In this document: piece by piece, positions 23,733-32,145 of the stretch
Layout of the letters: each line of letters starts with the position of its first letter
Numbering within the stretch: position 1 is the stretch's first letter
From: CAZJKE01 sp964546585
GTDB lineage: Bacteria > Planctomycetota > Phycisphaerae > Phycisphaerales > SM1A02
Assembly (NCBI GenBank): GCA_964546585.1
Contig: CAZJKE010000019.1
Location: forward strand, 1 to 34,213
DNA: 34,213 bases
Direction: 5' to 3'
The notes under the pieces: generated by a model
Database searches by the model: none
Seen by the model: only the letters and a program-made list of their open reading frames with translations
What the model was told of the DNA's origin: nothing
Made by a program: the position numbers and the translations under genes

Positions 23733-25682
23733 ATGCCCCAGAACCTTCTTCAACAGATCGAATCGCCGGAGGATGTGCGAGCCCTGTCCGTCGACCAGTT
23801 GCCCGAACTGGCCGCTGAGGTGCGGCATGCCATCTACGATCAGGTCAGCCGAACGGGCGGCCACCTGGCCCCAAACCTCGGTGTCGTGGAGTTGACCATC
23901 GCGCTCCACTATGTCTTTGATTTCGCCCGGGACCGGCTGCTCTTCGATGTGGGGCACCAGTGCTACCCACACAAACTTCTGACCGGACGAAACCACCTCC
24001 TGCCGAAACTCCGGCAACGCGGCGGCATGGCCGGCTTTCCATGCCCAACCGAGTCCGCCTATGACCTCTTTGCCGTCGGTCACGCCGGCACGGCCGTTTC
24101 GACAGCCGTTGGCATGGCGCGGGGAGACACGCTGACCGGAGAAGCTTTCGACCCGTCGGAGAATCCCGATGGCAGGCGAATCGTGTCTCTTGTCGGCGAT
24201 GCGAGCGTCGTCAATGGCCTTGCGATGGAAGGACTCAACAACGCCGGCACGCTCAATCGACAGTTCCTGGTCGTGCTCAACGACAACGGTATGGGCATTG
24301 CCCATCCCCAAGGCGCTGTCGCTGGGTATTTCGACCGCCTTCGCGTCGGTTCGACCTACCGGCAGATGAAGAAAACTGCGAAGGATGTCATGCGTCGCAT
24401 GCCGGGCGGTGGCGCCATGGGCCAACTCTCCCATCGACTCACTGAGATGCTGAAGGATGCCGTCCTTGCTGATTCATGGTTCGAACACTTCGGCCTTCTG
24501 TCGGTCGGACCAATTGACGGACACGACATCCCTTCGTTGATTGACACGCTGTTGGAAGTGAAGGATGTCGATCGCCCCCTGCTTCTCCATGTCCATACCG
24601 TCAAAGGGAAGGGCTACGACTTTTCCGAAGAGAACGCCGCGGCATTCCACGCATCGCGACCGTTTGTCATGGAGGACTGCGGCAGCGTGGCTGTCGCCTC
24701 AGCCGACCGCAGTTTCACCGGGGCATTCGCCGATGCACTTTGCGACCTGATGGATCGTGACGAGCATGTCGTCGCTTGCACAGCCGCCATGCCGGACGGA
24801 ACCGGCATTGAAAAGGTGCTGGAACGACACCCGCGGCGTTCGTGGGACACCGGTATCTGCGAATCCCACGCCATGGACATGATGGCGGGACTTGCCCGGT
24901 GCGATCGAAAGCCATTCTTCGCGGTGTACTCGACATTCCTGCAACGAGCATTCGATCAGGCATTTCAAGAAGCGTCCCTGCAAGGTCTCCCTGTTCGCCT
25001 TTGTCTGGATCGCGCCGGCCTCGTCGGCGGCGACGGCGCTGTGCACCACGGGTTCTGCGACATTGCGCTGCTCAGAGTCCTGCCGGGATCGATTCTCATG
25101 GCCGCGATCGACGAACCCACCCTTCGCGCATCACTGGACTTCATGGCCGACTGCGAATCCGGAATCTCCGCTGTGCGATATCCCCGTGACGCGGTGCCAA
25201 ACCTGCAGGACGAATGTGAACCGTTCACGCTTGGCAAGGCAGCAATGCTCGTCGAATGCGAGGAGCCAAGCGTTGTCGTACTGGCATATGGCGCACCGGC
25301 GAATGAATCCATCGAGGCGGCGAAACGGCTTCGTGGTGACTGCGATGTTGCGGTGTACGACGCACGGTTCGCCAAGCCCGTTGACGGTGACCTGATCGAA
25401 AGCGTCGTCTGCCGCGACATCCCCATCATCACGGTCGAGGACCATTCGCTGACAGGAGGTTTCGGTTCGTGCGTACTTGAAGAAGCGTCCAGACGCGGAC
25501 TTGACTGCCGCCGCATTCTGCGGCTCGGACATCCAGAGCGATGGATCGGACACGGCTCACGCAGCGAGCAGTTGAAGGAGGTCGGGATCGACGCCGACGG
25601 CATCGTCTCCGCCATTCGCCGCATGTGCGATTCGACACACGGAACGGAACACGAGGCAGAAATCGTTACGGTTTCGAAGTAA
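23733..25682 (+). CDS. dxs: 1-deoxy-D-xylulose-5-phosphate synthase
   Basis: This 649-residue thiamine-diphosphate enzyme joins pyruvate and glyceraldehyde-3-phosphate in the first step of the MEP pathway. Visible are GHLAPNLGVVELTIALHYVF, DVGHQCYPHKLLTGR, LNDNGMGIAHPQGAV, VKGKGYDF, the catalytic-Glu region DTGICESHAMDMMAGLA, and the pyrimidine-binding core RLCLDRAGLVGGDGAVHHG. The cofactor loop reads GDASVVNG (residues 155-160) where many DXS enzymes have GDG. I recall the GDA form from planctomycete sequences, so it is likely a lineage variant. It follows ispA by 30 bases. No ribosome binding site is apparent. Confidence 0.94.
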   Translation: MPQNLLQQIESPEDVRALSVDQLPELAAEVRHAIYDQVSRTGGHLAPNLGVVELTIALHYVFDFARDRLLFDVGHQCYPHKLLTGRNHLLPKLRQRGGMAGFPCPTESAYDLFAVGHAGTAVSTAVGMARGDTLTGEAFDPSENPDGRRIVSLVGDASVVNGLAMEGLNNAGTLNRQFLVVLNDNGMGIAHPQGAVAGYFDRLRVGSTYRQMKKTAKDVMRRMPGGGAMGQLSHRLTEMLKDAVLADSWFEHFGLLSVGPIDGHDIPSLIDTLLEVKDVDRPLLLHVHTVKGKGYDFSEENAAAFHASRPFVMEDCGSVAVASADRSFTGAFADALCDLMDRDEHVVACTAAMPDGTGIEKVLERHPRRSWDTGICESHAMDMMAGLARCDRKPFFAVYSTFLQRAFDQAFQEASLQGLPVRLCLDRAGLVGGDGAVHHGFCDIALLRVLPGSILMAAIDEPTLRASLDFMADCESGISAVRYPRDAVPNLQDECEPFTLGKAAMLVECEEPSVVVLAYGAPANESIEAAKRLRGDCDVAVYDARFAKPVDGDLIESVVCRDIPIITVEDHSLTGGFGSCVLEEASRRGLDCRRILRLGHPERWIGHGSRSEQLKEVGIDADGIVSAIRRMCDSTHGTEHEAEIVTVSK

Positions 25683-25689
25683 CAGTCAC

Positions 25690-26412
25690 ATGTCGGTTCT
25701 CGTCATTGAACACAGTGAACTCACCGGTGCGGAACGGCTCGGGCGGCACCTGATGGACTTGGGCGTGCCCATGGACATCGTGCGAGTACACCGCGACGAA
25801 GCACTGCCGAACGACCTCGACGACATCGACGCAGTTCTCTCCTGCGGTGGACCGCAGAGCCCGTTTGTTAGTGAGCCCTGGCTCGAACAGGAGTTGGACC
25901 TGCTTCGAGAGGCCGATGCGAGGCAACTACCCCTGCTCGGCCTCTGTCTGGGCAGCCAACTGCTGGCCCGGGCGCTTGGCGGTGAAGTAGTGGAATTGCC
26001 CGGTGGCCCCGAAATCGGATGGTTCGATGTTCATCTGACGGCCGGCGGTCGAGAGGATGTGCTGCTCGCCGGTCAGCCATGGTCTTGGATGCAACTTCAC
26101 TGGCACGCATGGCAGGTCGAGACGGTGCCATCAGGTGCACGCGTGCTGGGTTCGAGTGATGGATGCGCAATCCAGATGTGGGCACGCGGCATGGCGACCT
26201 ACGGCATTCAGTTTCACCCAGAGTGCGACATCACGACCCCCGTCGCTTGGGCTGGCGACGACACGGATATGCTGCGAACAGCGGGCATGACGGCGGAGAT
26301 GATTCAGCAGCAGACCGAAGTTCACTTCGATACGTACCAACGTCTGACGAACCGGCTCTATGAGGCCATCGCCAGCCTGCTCTTTCCCTCAAAGCACAGA
26401 CAACCAGCGTGA
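25690..26412 (+). CDS. Class I glutamine amidotransferase-like protein
   Basis: This 240-residue protein has the class I glutaminase fold, with nucleophile Cys86 in LPLLGLCLGSQLLA and His176 and Glu178 in YGIQFHPEC, so the Cys-His-Glu triad is complete. It resembles stand-alone GuaA-type amidotransferase domains, which release ammonia for a synthase partner or hydrolyse gamma-glutamyl compounds. No synthase domain is attached or adjacent, so the substrate is unknown. It begins 7 bases after dxs. Its stop overlaps the GTG of the methyltransferase gene (GTGA, 26409-26412), which ties the two translationally. Confidence 0.85.
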   Translation: MSVLVIEHSELTGAERLGRHLMDLGVPMDIVRVHRDEALPNDLDDIDAVLSCGGPQSPFVSEPWLEQELDLLREADARQLPLLGLCLGSQLLARALGGEVVELPGGPEIGWFDVHLTAGGREDVLLAGQPWSWMQLHWHAWQVETVPSGARVLGSSDGCAIQMWARGMATYGIQFHPECDITTPVAWAGDDTDMLRTAGMTAEMIQQQTEVHFDTYQRLTNRLYEAIASLLFPSKHRQPA

Positions 26413-27050
26413 GTGATCCCGCTCCCGAGTATCTGCAGCCGTATCGGGATGCAGTTGATGAACACGGCGGAACATTCGAAGCAACGCTCTGGCGAAAGAG
26501 GGATGGGCAGCGGCGCAGGTTCGACGCCATGTGCCGACTCGTGGACTTCACATCCTGCAGCGTGCTGGACATCGGATGCGGGATCGGCGACTTCGCGTCC
26601 TTTCTGTTGGAGAGAGGCGTCGCGTACGGTTCGTATCGCGGCATTGATGCGATGGGTCCCATGATTGATTCTGCTCGCGAGAGGAATCTGCCCCGAACTT
26701 CCTATGTGATGGGAGATGTGGTGGCCGACGCGGCGCTCATCACCGGCGGGGACTGGATTTCTTTCTCCGGCACGCTCAATGCCATGGGCCAGGACAGGGC
26801 CATGACGATCATCCGCCGAGCATGGGAAGCCGCATCCATCGGTGTCGTATTCAACTTCCTTTCCAACCGGCCTGCCCCACCGAGCGACGAGGATCTCTCC
26901 CCTGCATCGAGATTCGACACCCTTGAATTGCTCACCATGGCATTCGACTTCGGCGGCCGGGTCGGATTCCTGCAGGATTACCTTGGCTGCCACGACGCCA
27001 CGATCGCCATTTCGAAAGAAGGCAATACAAGTATTCCCGGCAGGCGTTAG
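26409..27050 (+). CDS. SAM-dependent methyltransferase
   Basis: This 213-residue protein has the Rossmann-type class I methyltransferase motif I, VLDIGCGIGDFASFLLERG (about residues 50-68), a post-I acidic residue (YRGIDAMGPMID) and a later motif reading GGDWISFSGTLNAM. The C-terminal half (FNFLSNRPAPPSDEDL, FDFGGRVGFLQDYLGCHDATIAI) resembles uncharacterised small-molecule methyltransferases. The substrate is not recognisable. Its GTG start at 26409 overlaps the amidotransferase stop. Confidence 0.85.
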   Translation: MSDPAPEYLQPYRDAVDEHGGTFEATLWRKRDGQRRRFDAMCRLVDFTSCSVLDIGCGIGDFASFLLERGVAYGSYRGIDAMGPMIDSARERNLPRTSYVMGDVVADAALITGGDWISFSGTLNAMGQDRAMTIIRRAWEAASIGVVFNFLSNRPAPPSDEDLSPASRFDTLELLTMAFDFGGRVGFLQDYLGCHDATIAISKEGNTSIPGRR

Positions 27051-27054
27051 CGTC

Positions 27055-27073
27055 TACCATGGGAAACAAGGAG
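27055..27073 (+). promoter_or_regulatory. Candidate -10 box and ribosome binding site of sppA
   Basis: TACCAT (27055-27060) lies just after the methyltransferase stop. AAGGAG (27068-27073) is a strong ribosome binding site 10 bases before the ATG at 27084. In contrast to the leaderless genes, this gene has a short leader with a recognisable site. No -35 is visible. Confidence 0.45.
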
Positions 27074-27083
27074 AATAGCCACC

Positions 27084-28097
27084 ATGGAGAAGACAACGGA
27101 CCCCACCAACAAACCCACGACGATTCGTGTCTTGGCAACCACCGGCGGGTTCAGAACATTCGTCGCGTTTCTCGCGGCGCTACTCATCTTCCTTGTTGTC
27201 TTTCTCGTGGGCATCATCGCTGGCGCCGCGGGTACCGCGGCAGCAACACAGGACAAGGGGGTGGTGCAAGTCAAGACGATGCATGATGGCGGCCGGGATG
27301 TTGTGGCCATCCTTGATGTCAGCGGTGTCATCAGTGGAGCGACAGCAGACTATGTACGCTCGGCCGTCGATGGGATGCTTCTGGACGAGGACATTCGCGC
27401 TGTCGTGCTTCGCGTTGATTCACCAGGCGGCGGCGTCACCGCCTCTGATGAGATCTGGCATCAGGTCGGTCGCCTGAAGTCCGCCAAACTCCCCATCATT
27501 GCCAGTTATGGAGGCCTTGCGGCATCCGGTGGGTACTACATCTCGTGCGGCGCGGACACGATCATTGCGCAGGAGACAACCATCACCGGCTCCATCGGCG
27601 TCATTGCAAAAGTGCTGACATTCCAGGGACTACTTGAAAAACTCGGTGTTGCGCCAGTAACTCTTGTCGCGAAGGGTTCTCCCGACAAGTCAATTGCCAA
27701 CGATGTCTTCCGAACCTGGGACGCCAAGGACAAGGCCGAGGTCGAGAGCATCCTCAATGCCGCGTACACGATCTTCGCCGATCGAGTTCGCCAGGGGCGC
27801 GGCCATGTGATCGAAAGCCCAGCCGCGCTCGCGACCATCGCCGACGGTTCGGTCTACACGGCACAGGAAGCACTTGCCAACGGATTGATCGACGGTATCG
27901 GCTACCTCGATGACGCAGTGGTGCTGGCAACAAAGCAGGCTGGATTGGCGGGTTCAGATCCGACCATTCGCCGCTACAAGCGCCGCGTAGCCATGTTCAG
28001 CCTGATGGGTGCATCGTCGTCGGAATTTTCGAGCAACGACATCCGGGGCTTGTTGCAGGAACTGACACTGCCTCGCCGCATGTTCATGCTGGATTGA
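27084..28097 (+). CDS. sppA: Signal peptide peptidase SppA (S49 family)
   Basis: This 337-residue membrane protease degrades cleaved signal peptides. A cytoplasmic N-terminus is followed by a membrane segment (about 31-52, LAALLIFLVVFLVGIIAGAA) and the S49 core: VLRVDSPGGGVTASDEIW, the nucleophile Ser148 in GGLAASGGYYISCGA, TGSIGVI, and the general base Lys197 in LVAKGSPDKS. The Ser-Lys spacing of about 50 residues fits the short Bacillus-type SppA rather than the duplicated E. coli form. The tail (EFSSNDIRGLLQELTLPRRMFMLD) is typical of planctomycete homologues as far as I can judge. Confidence 0.93.
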   Translation: MEKTTDPTNKPTTIRVLATTGGFRTFVAFLAALLIFLVVFLVGIIAGAAGTAAATQDKGVVQVKTMHDGGRDVVAILDVSGVISGATADYVRSAVDGMLLDEDIRAVVLRVDSPGGGVTASDEIWHQVGRLKSAKLPIIASYGGLAASGGYYISCGADTIIAQETTITGSIGVIAKVLTFQGLLEKLGVAPVTLVAKGSPDKSIANDVFRTWDAKDKAEVESILNAAYTIFADRVRQGRGHVIESPAALATIADGSVYTAQEALANGLIDGIGYLDDAVVLATKQAGLAGSDPTIRRYKRRVAMFSLMGASSSEFSSNDIRGLLQELTLPRRMFMLD

Positions 28098-28106
28098 GGG
28101 GTAACC

Positions 28107-30134
28107 GTGCCGGGGTGTTCTGTTCTGGTGACTGTGATTCTGTGCGCAGCCGGTTCATCGGCCAGCGGCAACAGCAACATTCCAGCTGCGATCCAGTCGA
28201 TTCAAACAGAGTTGCTCTCTCGCCATGTAACGCCGCACTGTTGGGACGCTGCTCGCCCACCCTCCGGTTGGCGACGGCGCAACTGGGGTGGAACCACTGC
28301 GCTCGTCGTCGATGCGTTGTTGTCCGCCGGTACACCTCCGTCGACGCCACAGGTCGCCGAGGGAATTGCATTCATCCGCGATGTTGAAAATCCCGGCACC
28401 TATGTACTCGCCCTTCGGACCTCCGTATGGTCGCTTCTTCCGCCGCGGTTCGAGGAGGATCTGCAACGGGATACCGCACGGCTTGTGCAAACCATGGGCG
28501 CAGTCTGCGGTGGATGGGGATATGAAGATACGCCGCCGCCCCAACTGGCGGATGCATCGCCTTCGGTTCGGCAATTCGGCATGCTGGCATTGCGTGCGGC
28601 AGCACGGCGCGGCCTAAGCGTGCCGCAGGGGTGCTGGGTTTCCATTGCCAGAGCAACGCTCACTACCCAGCAACCCGACGGTGGTTGGAGTTATTACCGG
28701 GATCCTGGACGGCGACTGCGAACCACGGGCTCCATGACATCTGCCGGGCTCAACTGCCTGCTGGCGGTTGATGAAATACTAGGGCCTCGTCTCAACAGGA
28801 AGGACCGCACGAATCTGGAACGGGGTATCGCCGGCGGTGTCGCGTGGCTCGATGCCAACTTCACGTCCGACCGCAATCCGTTCGGCACGAATCCTGCCTA
28901 TTACCTGTATAGCCTTGAGCAGGCGGCGATGACATGCGGCACATTCTCTCTCCGCGGGCATGATTGGTATCGCGCCGGGGCGGCTTCGCTCATCAGTCGA
29001 CATTGCACCGGCAGTTCTGTCCGCGGCAGTACGATCGATCTTGCATTCGCTCTGCTCTTTCTCTCCCGCGGATTGGCACCTCTGGCCGTGCAGGAACTTG
29101 TGCAACCTGCATCCCCCATCGACCACTGGAGGACATGTGACCGCCTGACGACCCGTTTGAGCACGATGATCGAGCGTCCTCTGTCCTGGCGGCGCATTCA
29201 TCTGGAAGATGAACTCGATGCCCAACTCGCCTCGCCAGTGCTGTTGCTGCAGGATGCATCGCTCTTGCAAACCGCCGGTGAACGCATGCAGAGGTTCTTC
29301 GCTCGCGGCGGAACGCTGCTGGTTCTCTCGGATCGGCGAGGCGCGATGACAACGATCGACCGCTGTATCGAAAAGATGCTTCCGCATGCGGAACGCCATC
29401 GCACCGACGCCGATCACTGGTCGCGGAGTCTGCAGCGGCAGGCTCCGGGTGTCAATGTCACGGCGTGGAACGATGGCCTGCGGGACCGCATTCTCTTGGT
29501 GCCCGGCAATCCTCGCACGCTGCTCAAAGAGGACTCGCCTCTGGAGCATGCACTGCACAACATCATGCTCGGCTGCGCCGAGTTGCACCGCTGGCGAGCC
29601 GGTGGGCGGGACGAGGCGCCGGTACCCAACCTGCCGCCCATCAGCGTCGCCCGTCACAACGGACGGTGGGATGCCGATCTTGCGGGGCTGCGGCGGTTGG
29701 GTGCGAAAGTGATCGACATGCAGAGTGCCGCCGGGCCAACGCTGGTGATACTGGGTGGGATTGCTGCATCGGAAGCGACTGAAGATCTTGCGAGCGATGT
29801 GTTGGCCGCAGCGGAGCGCGGTGCGGCGGTGTTAGTCGAGACGATTGGCGGCCAAGCGGGTTTCGCACGCTCGCTGCGGCGATTGATTGAAGATCGTCTT
29901 GGCCGCAAGGCCACCACGCTGGATCACTCACCGGATGTTTCTTTCCGGGGGTGGACGATATTGACCGGCGCCGATCGGCCGAAAATGGCGAGCCTGCCGG
30001 TGGAATCTGGCAGGATCGTGTTTACCGATCTCGATGTGCGGAATGCATTTCTCAATCATCCTTGTTGGGGTGTCCACGGGTATGACGCGGCGGCCGCGGA
30101 GGCCATTCTGCGGCGGCTTGCTGCACCGGGGTAA
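28107..30134 (+). CDS. Secreted alpha-toroid protein with DUF4159-like C-terminal domain
   Basis: This 675-residue protein has a signal-like N-terminus (about residues 1-20) and then an alpha/alpha-toroid region (about 25-335) of the terpene cyclase/prenyltransferase/complement type, with repeats such as GGWGYED and QQPDGGWSYY. Residues about 350-497 fit DUF4159 (ASPVLLLQDASLL, FFARGGTLLVLSD, the closing DSPLEHALHNIMLG). A last segment (about 520-675) resembles a Rossmann-like fold (GPTLVILGG, AAERGAAVLVETIGG). The catalytic DxDD of squalene-hopene cyclases is not seen, so a structural or binding role is likelier than cyclisation. The GTG at 28107 has GAGGGG five bases upstream. Function unknown. 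It lies 9 bases after sppA. Confidence 0.72.
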   Translation: MPGCSVLVTVILCAAGSSASGNSNIPAAIQSIQTELLSRHVTPHCWDAARPPSGWRRRNWGGTTALVVDALLSAGTPPSTPQVAEGIAFIRDVENPGTYVLALRTSVWSLLPPRFEEDLQRDTARLVQTMGAVCGGWGYEDTPPPQLADASPSVRQFGMLALRAAARRGLSVPQGCWVSIARATLTTQQPDGGWSYYRDPGRRLRTTGSMTSAGLNCLLAVDEILGPRLNRKDRTNLERGIAGGVAWLDANFTSDRNPFGTNPAYYLYSLEQAAMTCGTFSLRGHDWYRAGAASLISRHCTGSSVRGSTIDLAFALLFLSRGLAPLAVQELVQPASPIDHWRTCDRLTTRLSTMIERPLSWRRIHLEDELDAQLASPVLLLQDASLLQTAGERMQRFFARGGTLLVLSDRRGAMTTIDRCIEKMLPHAERHRTDADHWSRSLQRQAPGVNVTAWNDGLRDRILLVPGNPRTLLKEDSPLEHALHNIMLGCAELHRWRAGGRDEAPVPNLPPISVARHNGRWDADLAGLRRLGAKVIDMQSAAGPTLVILGGIAASEATEDLASDVLAAAERGAAVLVETIGGQAGFARSLRRLIEDRLGRKATTLDHSPDVSFRGWTILTGADRPKMASLPVESGRIVFTDLDVRNAFLNHPCWGVHGYDAAAAEAILRRLAAPG

Positions 30135-30143
30135 ACTCCACCC
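30132..30143 (+). promoter_or_regulatory. TAAACT box six bases before the HEAT-like membrane protein gene
   Basis: TAAACT (30132-30137) begins with the TAA stop of the toroid gene and is followed by exactly six bases and the ATG at 30144. Spacing is the same as at the other leaderless-type starts. It would drive the overlapping gene chain up to ptsN. Confidence 0.45.
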
Positions 30144-31136
30144 ATGAGCGTCCCGCGGTGGTTGTTTCTGGTGCTGACCGTGGTTGTTGCGGCAAGTGTC
30201 GGCATCATCGTCGGGGAGCGGCAACGCGATGCGTCCACCGCCCTCCTGTTGCAGTCCACTTCTTCTACCGACCGGCTTGCCGGGGTGAGTCGTTTGGATG
30301 CCGAACAACTCGACCTGGCCGGTGCATTGCCGTTGTTGGCGCCGCTTCTTGCAGATGCCGATCCGCAAGTTGTAGACCGCGCTGCGGAGGCTCTTGTGCG
30401 TGCGGCTGCTGCCTCTGGCGATCTTGAGAGGCTTGGAGATCTCGCTCAGTCCCATCCCCTCTTTGGCTCGGCGGTCTGGTGGGCGTCGCGGGCAGATGAT
30501 GTATCCCGGGACGTCACGCCATATGTACAGATTGCTGGTGACCCTGACATCGAACCGTGGATGCGGCGTCTTGCCTCGCTGCACTGTGACACGCTCTCCG
30601 ATTCCTGCGCGGATGAGTTGGTCGCGCTTCCGCCCCGTGATCGAGACGGCAGCGTGGCTATGGCCGTTCTCGCCGTGCAGCGCCACGGCCGCGATGACAT
30701 GTTGATCGAGGCTTGGCTGAGGAGTCCCGATGTGGACAAGCGAGAAGCTGCGACGCTGCTCGCCGCCATGCAGGGAGAAAACGTGGCTTCGCTGAGCGCC
30801 GCCGCGGAACAGGAGAGCAATCCTTCGGTGCGAACGCTCATGCTGGTCTGCGGCGGAGCGGACTCTGCCGCCGCGCTTCGTACCCTTCACGATCCAGACG
30901 GATTGATCGATCCGGATCATGCGCTCGCGGCCCTGTGTGTTGATCGAGAGGTGTTTCTGCCGCTGGTGATCAAGACGGCCAGGGAAAACCGGTGGTCCTG
31001 TCCTGAGCATGCTGTCGAGCTCGCTCGTCACTTCGCGCCAAGGGCGACTGGAGGCATCCCAACGCTCATGGCATTGGAAAATCGCGATCGGTGGTGGTCG
31101 CTGGTCGCTTGCGGGCTCCTGCTGGAGGACCGATGA
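30144..31136 (+). CDS. Membrane-anchored HEAT-like repeat protein, unknown function
   Basis: I do not recognise a named family for this 330-residue protein. It has one N-terminal membrane segment (about residues 6-24, LFLVLTVVVAASVGIIVG) and then helical repeats resembling HEAT units (LDLAGALPLLAPLLADADPQVVDRAAEALVRAA, VAMAVLAVQRHGRDDMLIEAWLRSPDVDKREAATLLAAMQG in part). The repeat region is probably outside the cytoplasm. It begins ten bases after the toroid gene, and its stop overlaps the thioesterase ATG (ATGA, 31133-31136). A second HEAT-repeat envelope protein lies at 8287-9384, and both probably act as protein-binding scaffolds. Confidence 0.72.
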   Translation: MSVPRWLFLVLTVVVAASVGIIVGERQRDASTALLLQSTSSTDRLAGVSRLDAEQLDLAGALPLLAPLLADADPQVVDRAAEALVRAAAASGDLERLGDLAQSHPLFGSAVWWASRADDVSRDVTPYVQIAGDPDIEPWMRRLASLHCDTLSDSCADELVALPPRDRDGSVAMAVLAVQRHGRDDMLIEAWLRSPDVDKREAATLLAAMQGENVASLSAAAEQESNPSVRTLMLVCGGADSAAALRTLHDPDGLIDPDHALAALCVDREVFLPLVIKTARENRWSCPEHAVELARHFAPRATGGIPTLMALENRDRWWSLVACGLLLEDR

Positions 31137-31537
31137 TGGCCGACATGACGCAGGAAGACCGGACAATCTCTCTGAGCGTGACGATGATGCCTCGCGACTC
31201 CAATGTCTACGGGACGATCTTCGGCGGCGTCATTCTCTCCTATCTCGACCAGTCGGCGTTTATCGAGGCAAGGCGGCACGGTCTGCATCGATGGGTCACC
31301 GCTTCGGTGGACCGGGTCGACTTCAGAAAACCGGTATTCATCGGTGATGTTGTTCGGTTTCTGACCCGCACAGTTCGCACCGGCACAACCTCGGTGACCG
31401 TTGATGTCGCCGTGGAAGCCGAGAGGTTTGACTGCGGTGAACGCGTCATCGTGACCGAAGCCACGCTCACGATGGTAAGCGTGTGCGAGAACGGCAAACC
31501 CATCCCCTTCGGCGACTCCGATCAGGAGGCATCGTGA
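31133..31537 (+). CDS. Hotdog-fold acyl-CoA thioesterase (YciA/BACH type)
   Basis: This 134-residue protein has the hotdog thioesterase signature of the acyl-CoA hydrolase family: MMPRDSNVYGTIFGGVILSYLDQSAFIEARRH, with Asn and the central helix GGVILSYLDQSA, then VDRVDFRKPVFIGDVVRF. It hydrolyses acyl-CoA esters, but the chain length is not evident. I start at the ATG at 31133 (ATGA overlap with the preceding gene). The open frame extends to 31091 without family similarity. Its stop overlaps the purN GTG. Confidence 0.87.
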   Translation: MMADMTQEDRTISLSVTMMPRDSNVYGTIFGGVILSYLDQSAFIEARRHGLHRWVTASVDRVDFRKPVFIGDVVRFLTRTVRTGTTSVTVDVAVEAERFDCGERVIVTEATLTMVSVCENGKPIPFGDSDQEAS

Positions 31538-32145
31538 CCGCACCGAGGATTGCCGTCCTGTTCAGTGGCGGCGGACGAACGGTCCTGAACCTGCTGGATC
31601 ACATCGAGGCGGGAACATTGAACGCGACGATTGATCTGGCGATCTGTTCACGAAGTGGAACAGATGGGGAGCCGCGGATCGCGGCGAAGGGGCTCGGTGT
31701 TCAGGTCGTTCGAGGACCGGGAGACTCAGCCGAGGTCGGCAATCGGCGAACCATCGAACTGTTGCGAGCCAGCCGGCCCGACCTGATCTGCCTTTGCGGA
31801 TACCTTCGGTTGCTGGAGATGGAGGAGTGGATGGGAGGACGCGTGCTCAATATCCATCCATCGCTTCTTCCAAAGTACGGCGGCCGCGGCATGTATGGGA
31901 TGCGGGTGCATCAGGCGGTGCTGGAGGCCGGCGATACCGAATCTGGCTGCACGGTCCATGTCGTGGATGATCATTATGACCATGGCCCGACGATTCTCCA
32001 GTCGACCTGCGCCGTGTTGGAGGGCGATACGCCACAAGATCTGGCCGCTCGCGTTTTCGCTCTGGAGTGCGAGGCCTATCCGGCCGCGATTGCTGGCGTT
32101 CTTGAGGGTTCGATTATGATTGACACGGTGGACCGCATGCCATGA
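31534..32145 (+). CDS. purN: Phosphoribosylglycinamide formyltransferase
   Basis: This 203-residue enzyme transfers a formyl group from 10-formyltetrahydrofolate to GAR in purine synthesis. The start region AVLFSGGGRTVLNLL, the catalytic Asn106 and His108 (NIHPSLLPKYGG) and Asp146 (VHVVDDHYDHGPTILQ) match E. coli PurN. The GTG at 31534 overlaps the thioesterase stop (GTGA), and AGGAGG lies four bases before it. Its stop overlaps the ATG of the DUF502 gene. Confidence 0.94.
   Translation: MTAPRIAVLFSGGGRTVLNLLDHIEAGTLNATIDLAICSRSGTDGEPRIAAKGLGVQVVRGPGDSAEVGNRRTIELLRASRPDLICLCGYLRLLEMEEWMGGRVLNIHPSLLPKYGGRGMYGMRVHQAVLEAGDTESGCTVHVVDDHYDHGPTILQSTCAVLEGDTPQDLAARVFALECEAYPAAIAGVLEGSIMIDTVDRMP

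Noticed and set aside
29928..31166. 412-residue minus-strand open frame opposite the gene at 30144
   Set aside because: The plus-strand gene has a membrane anchor, helical repeats and exact start/stop overlaps with its neighbours, while the minus frame has no recognisable domain.
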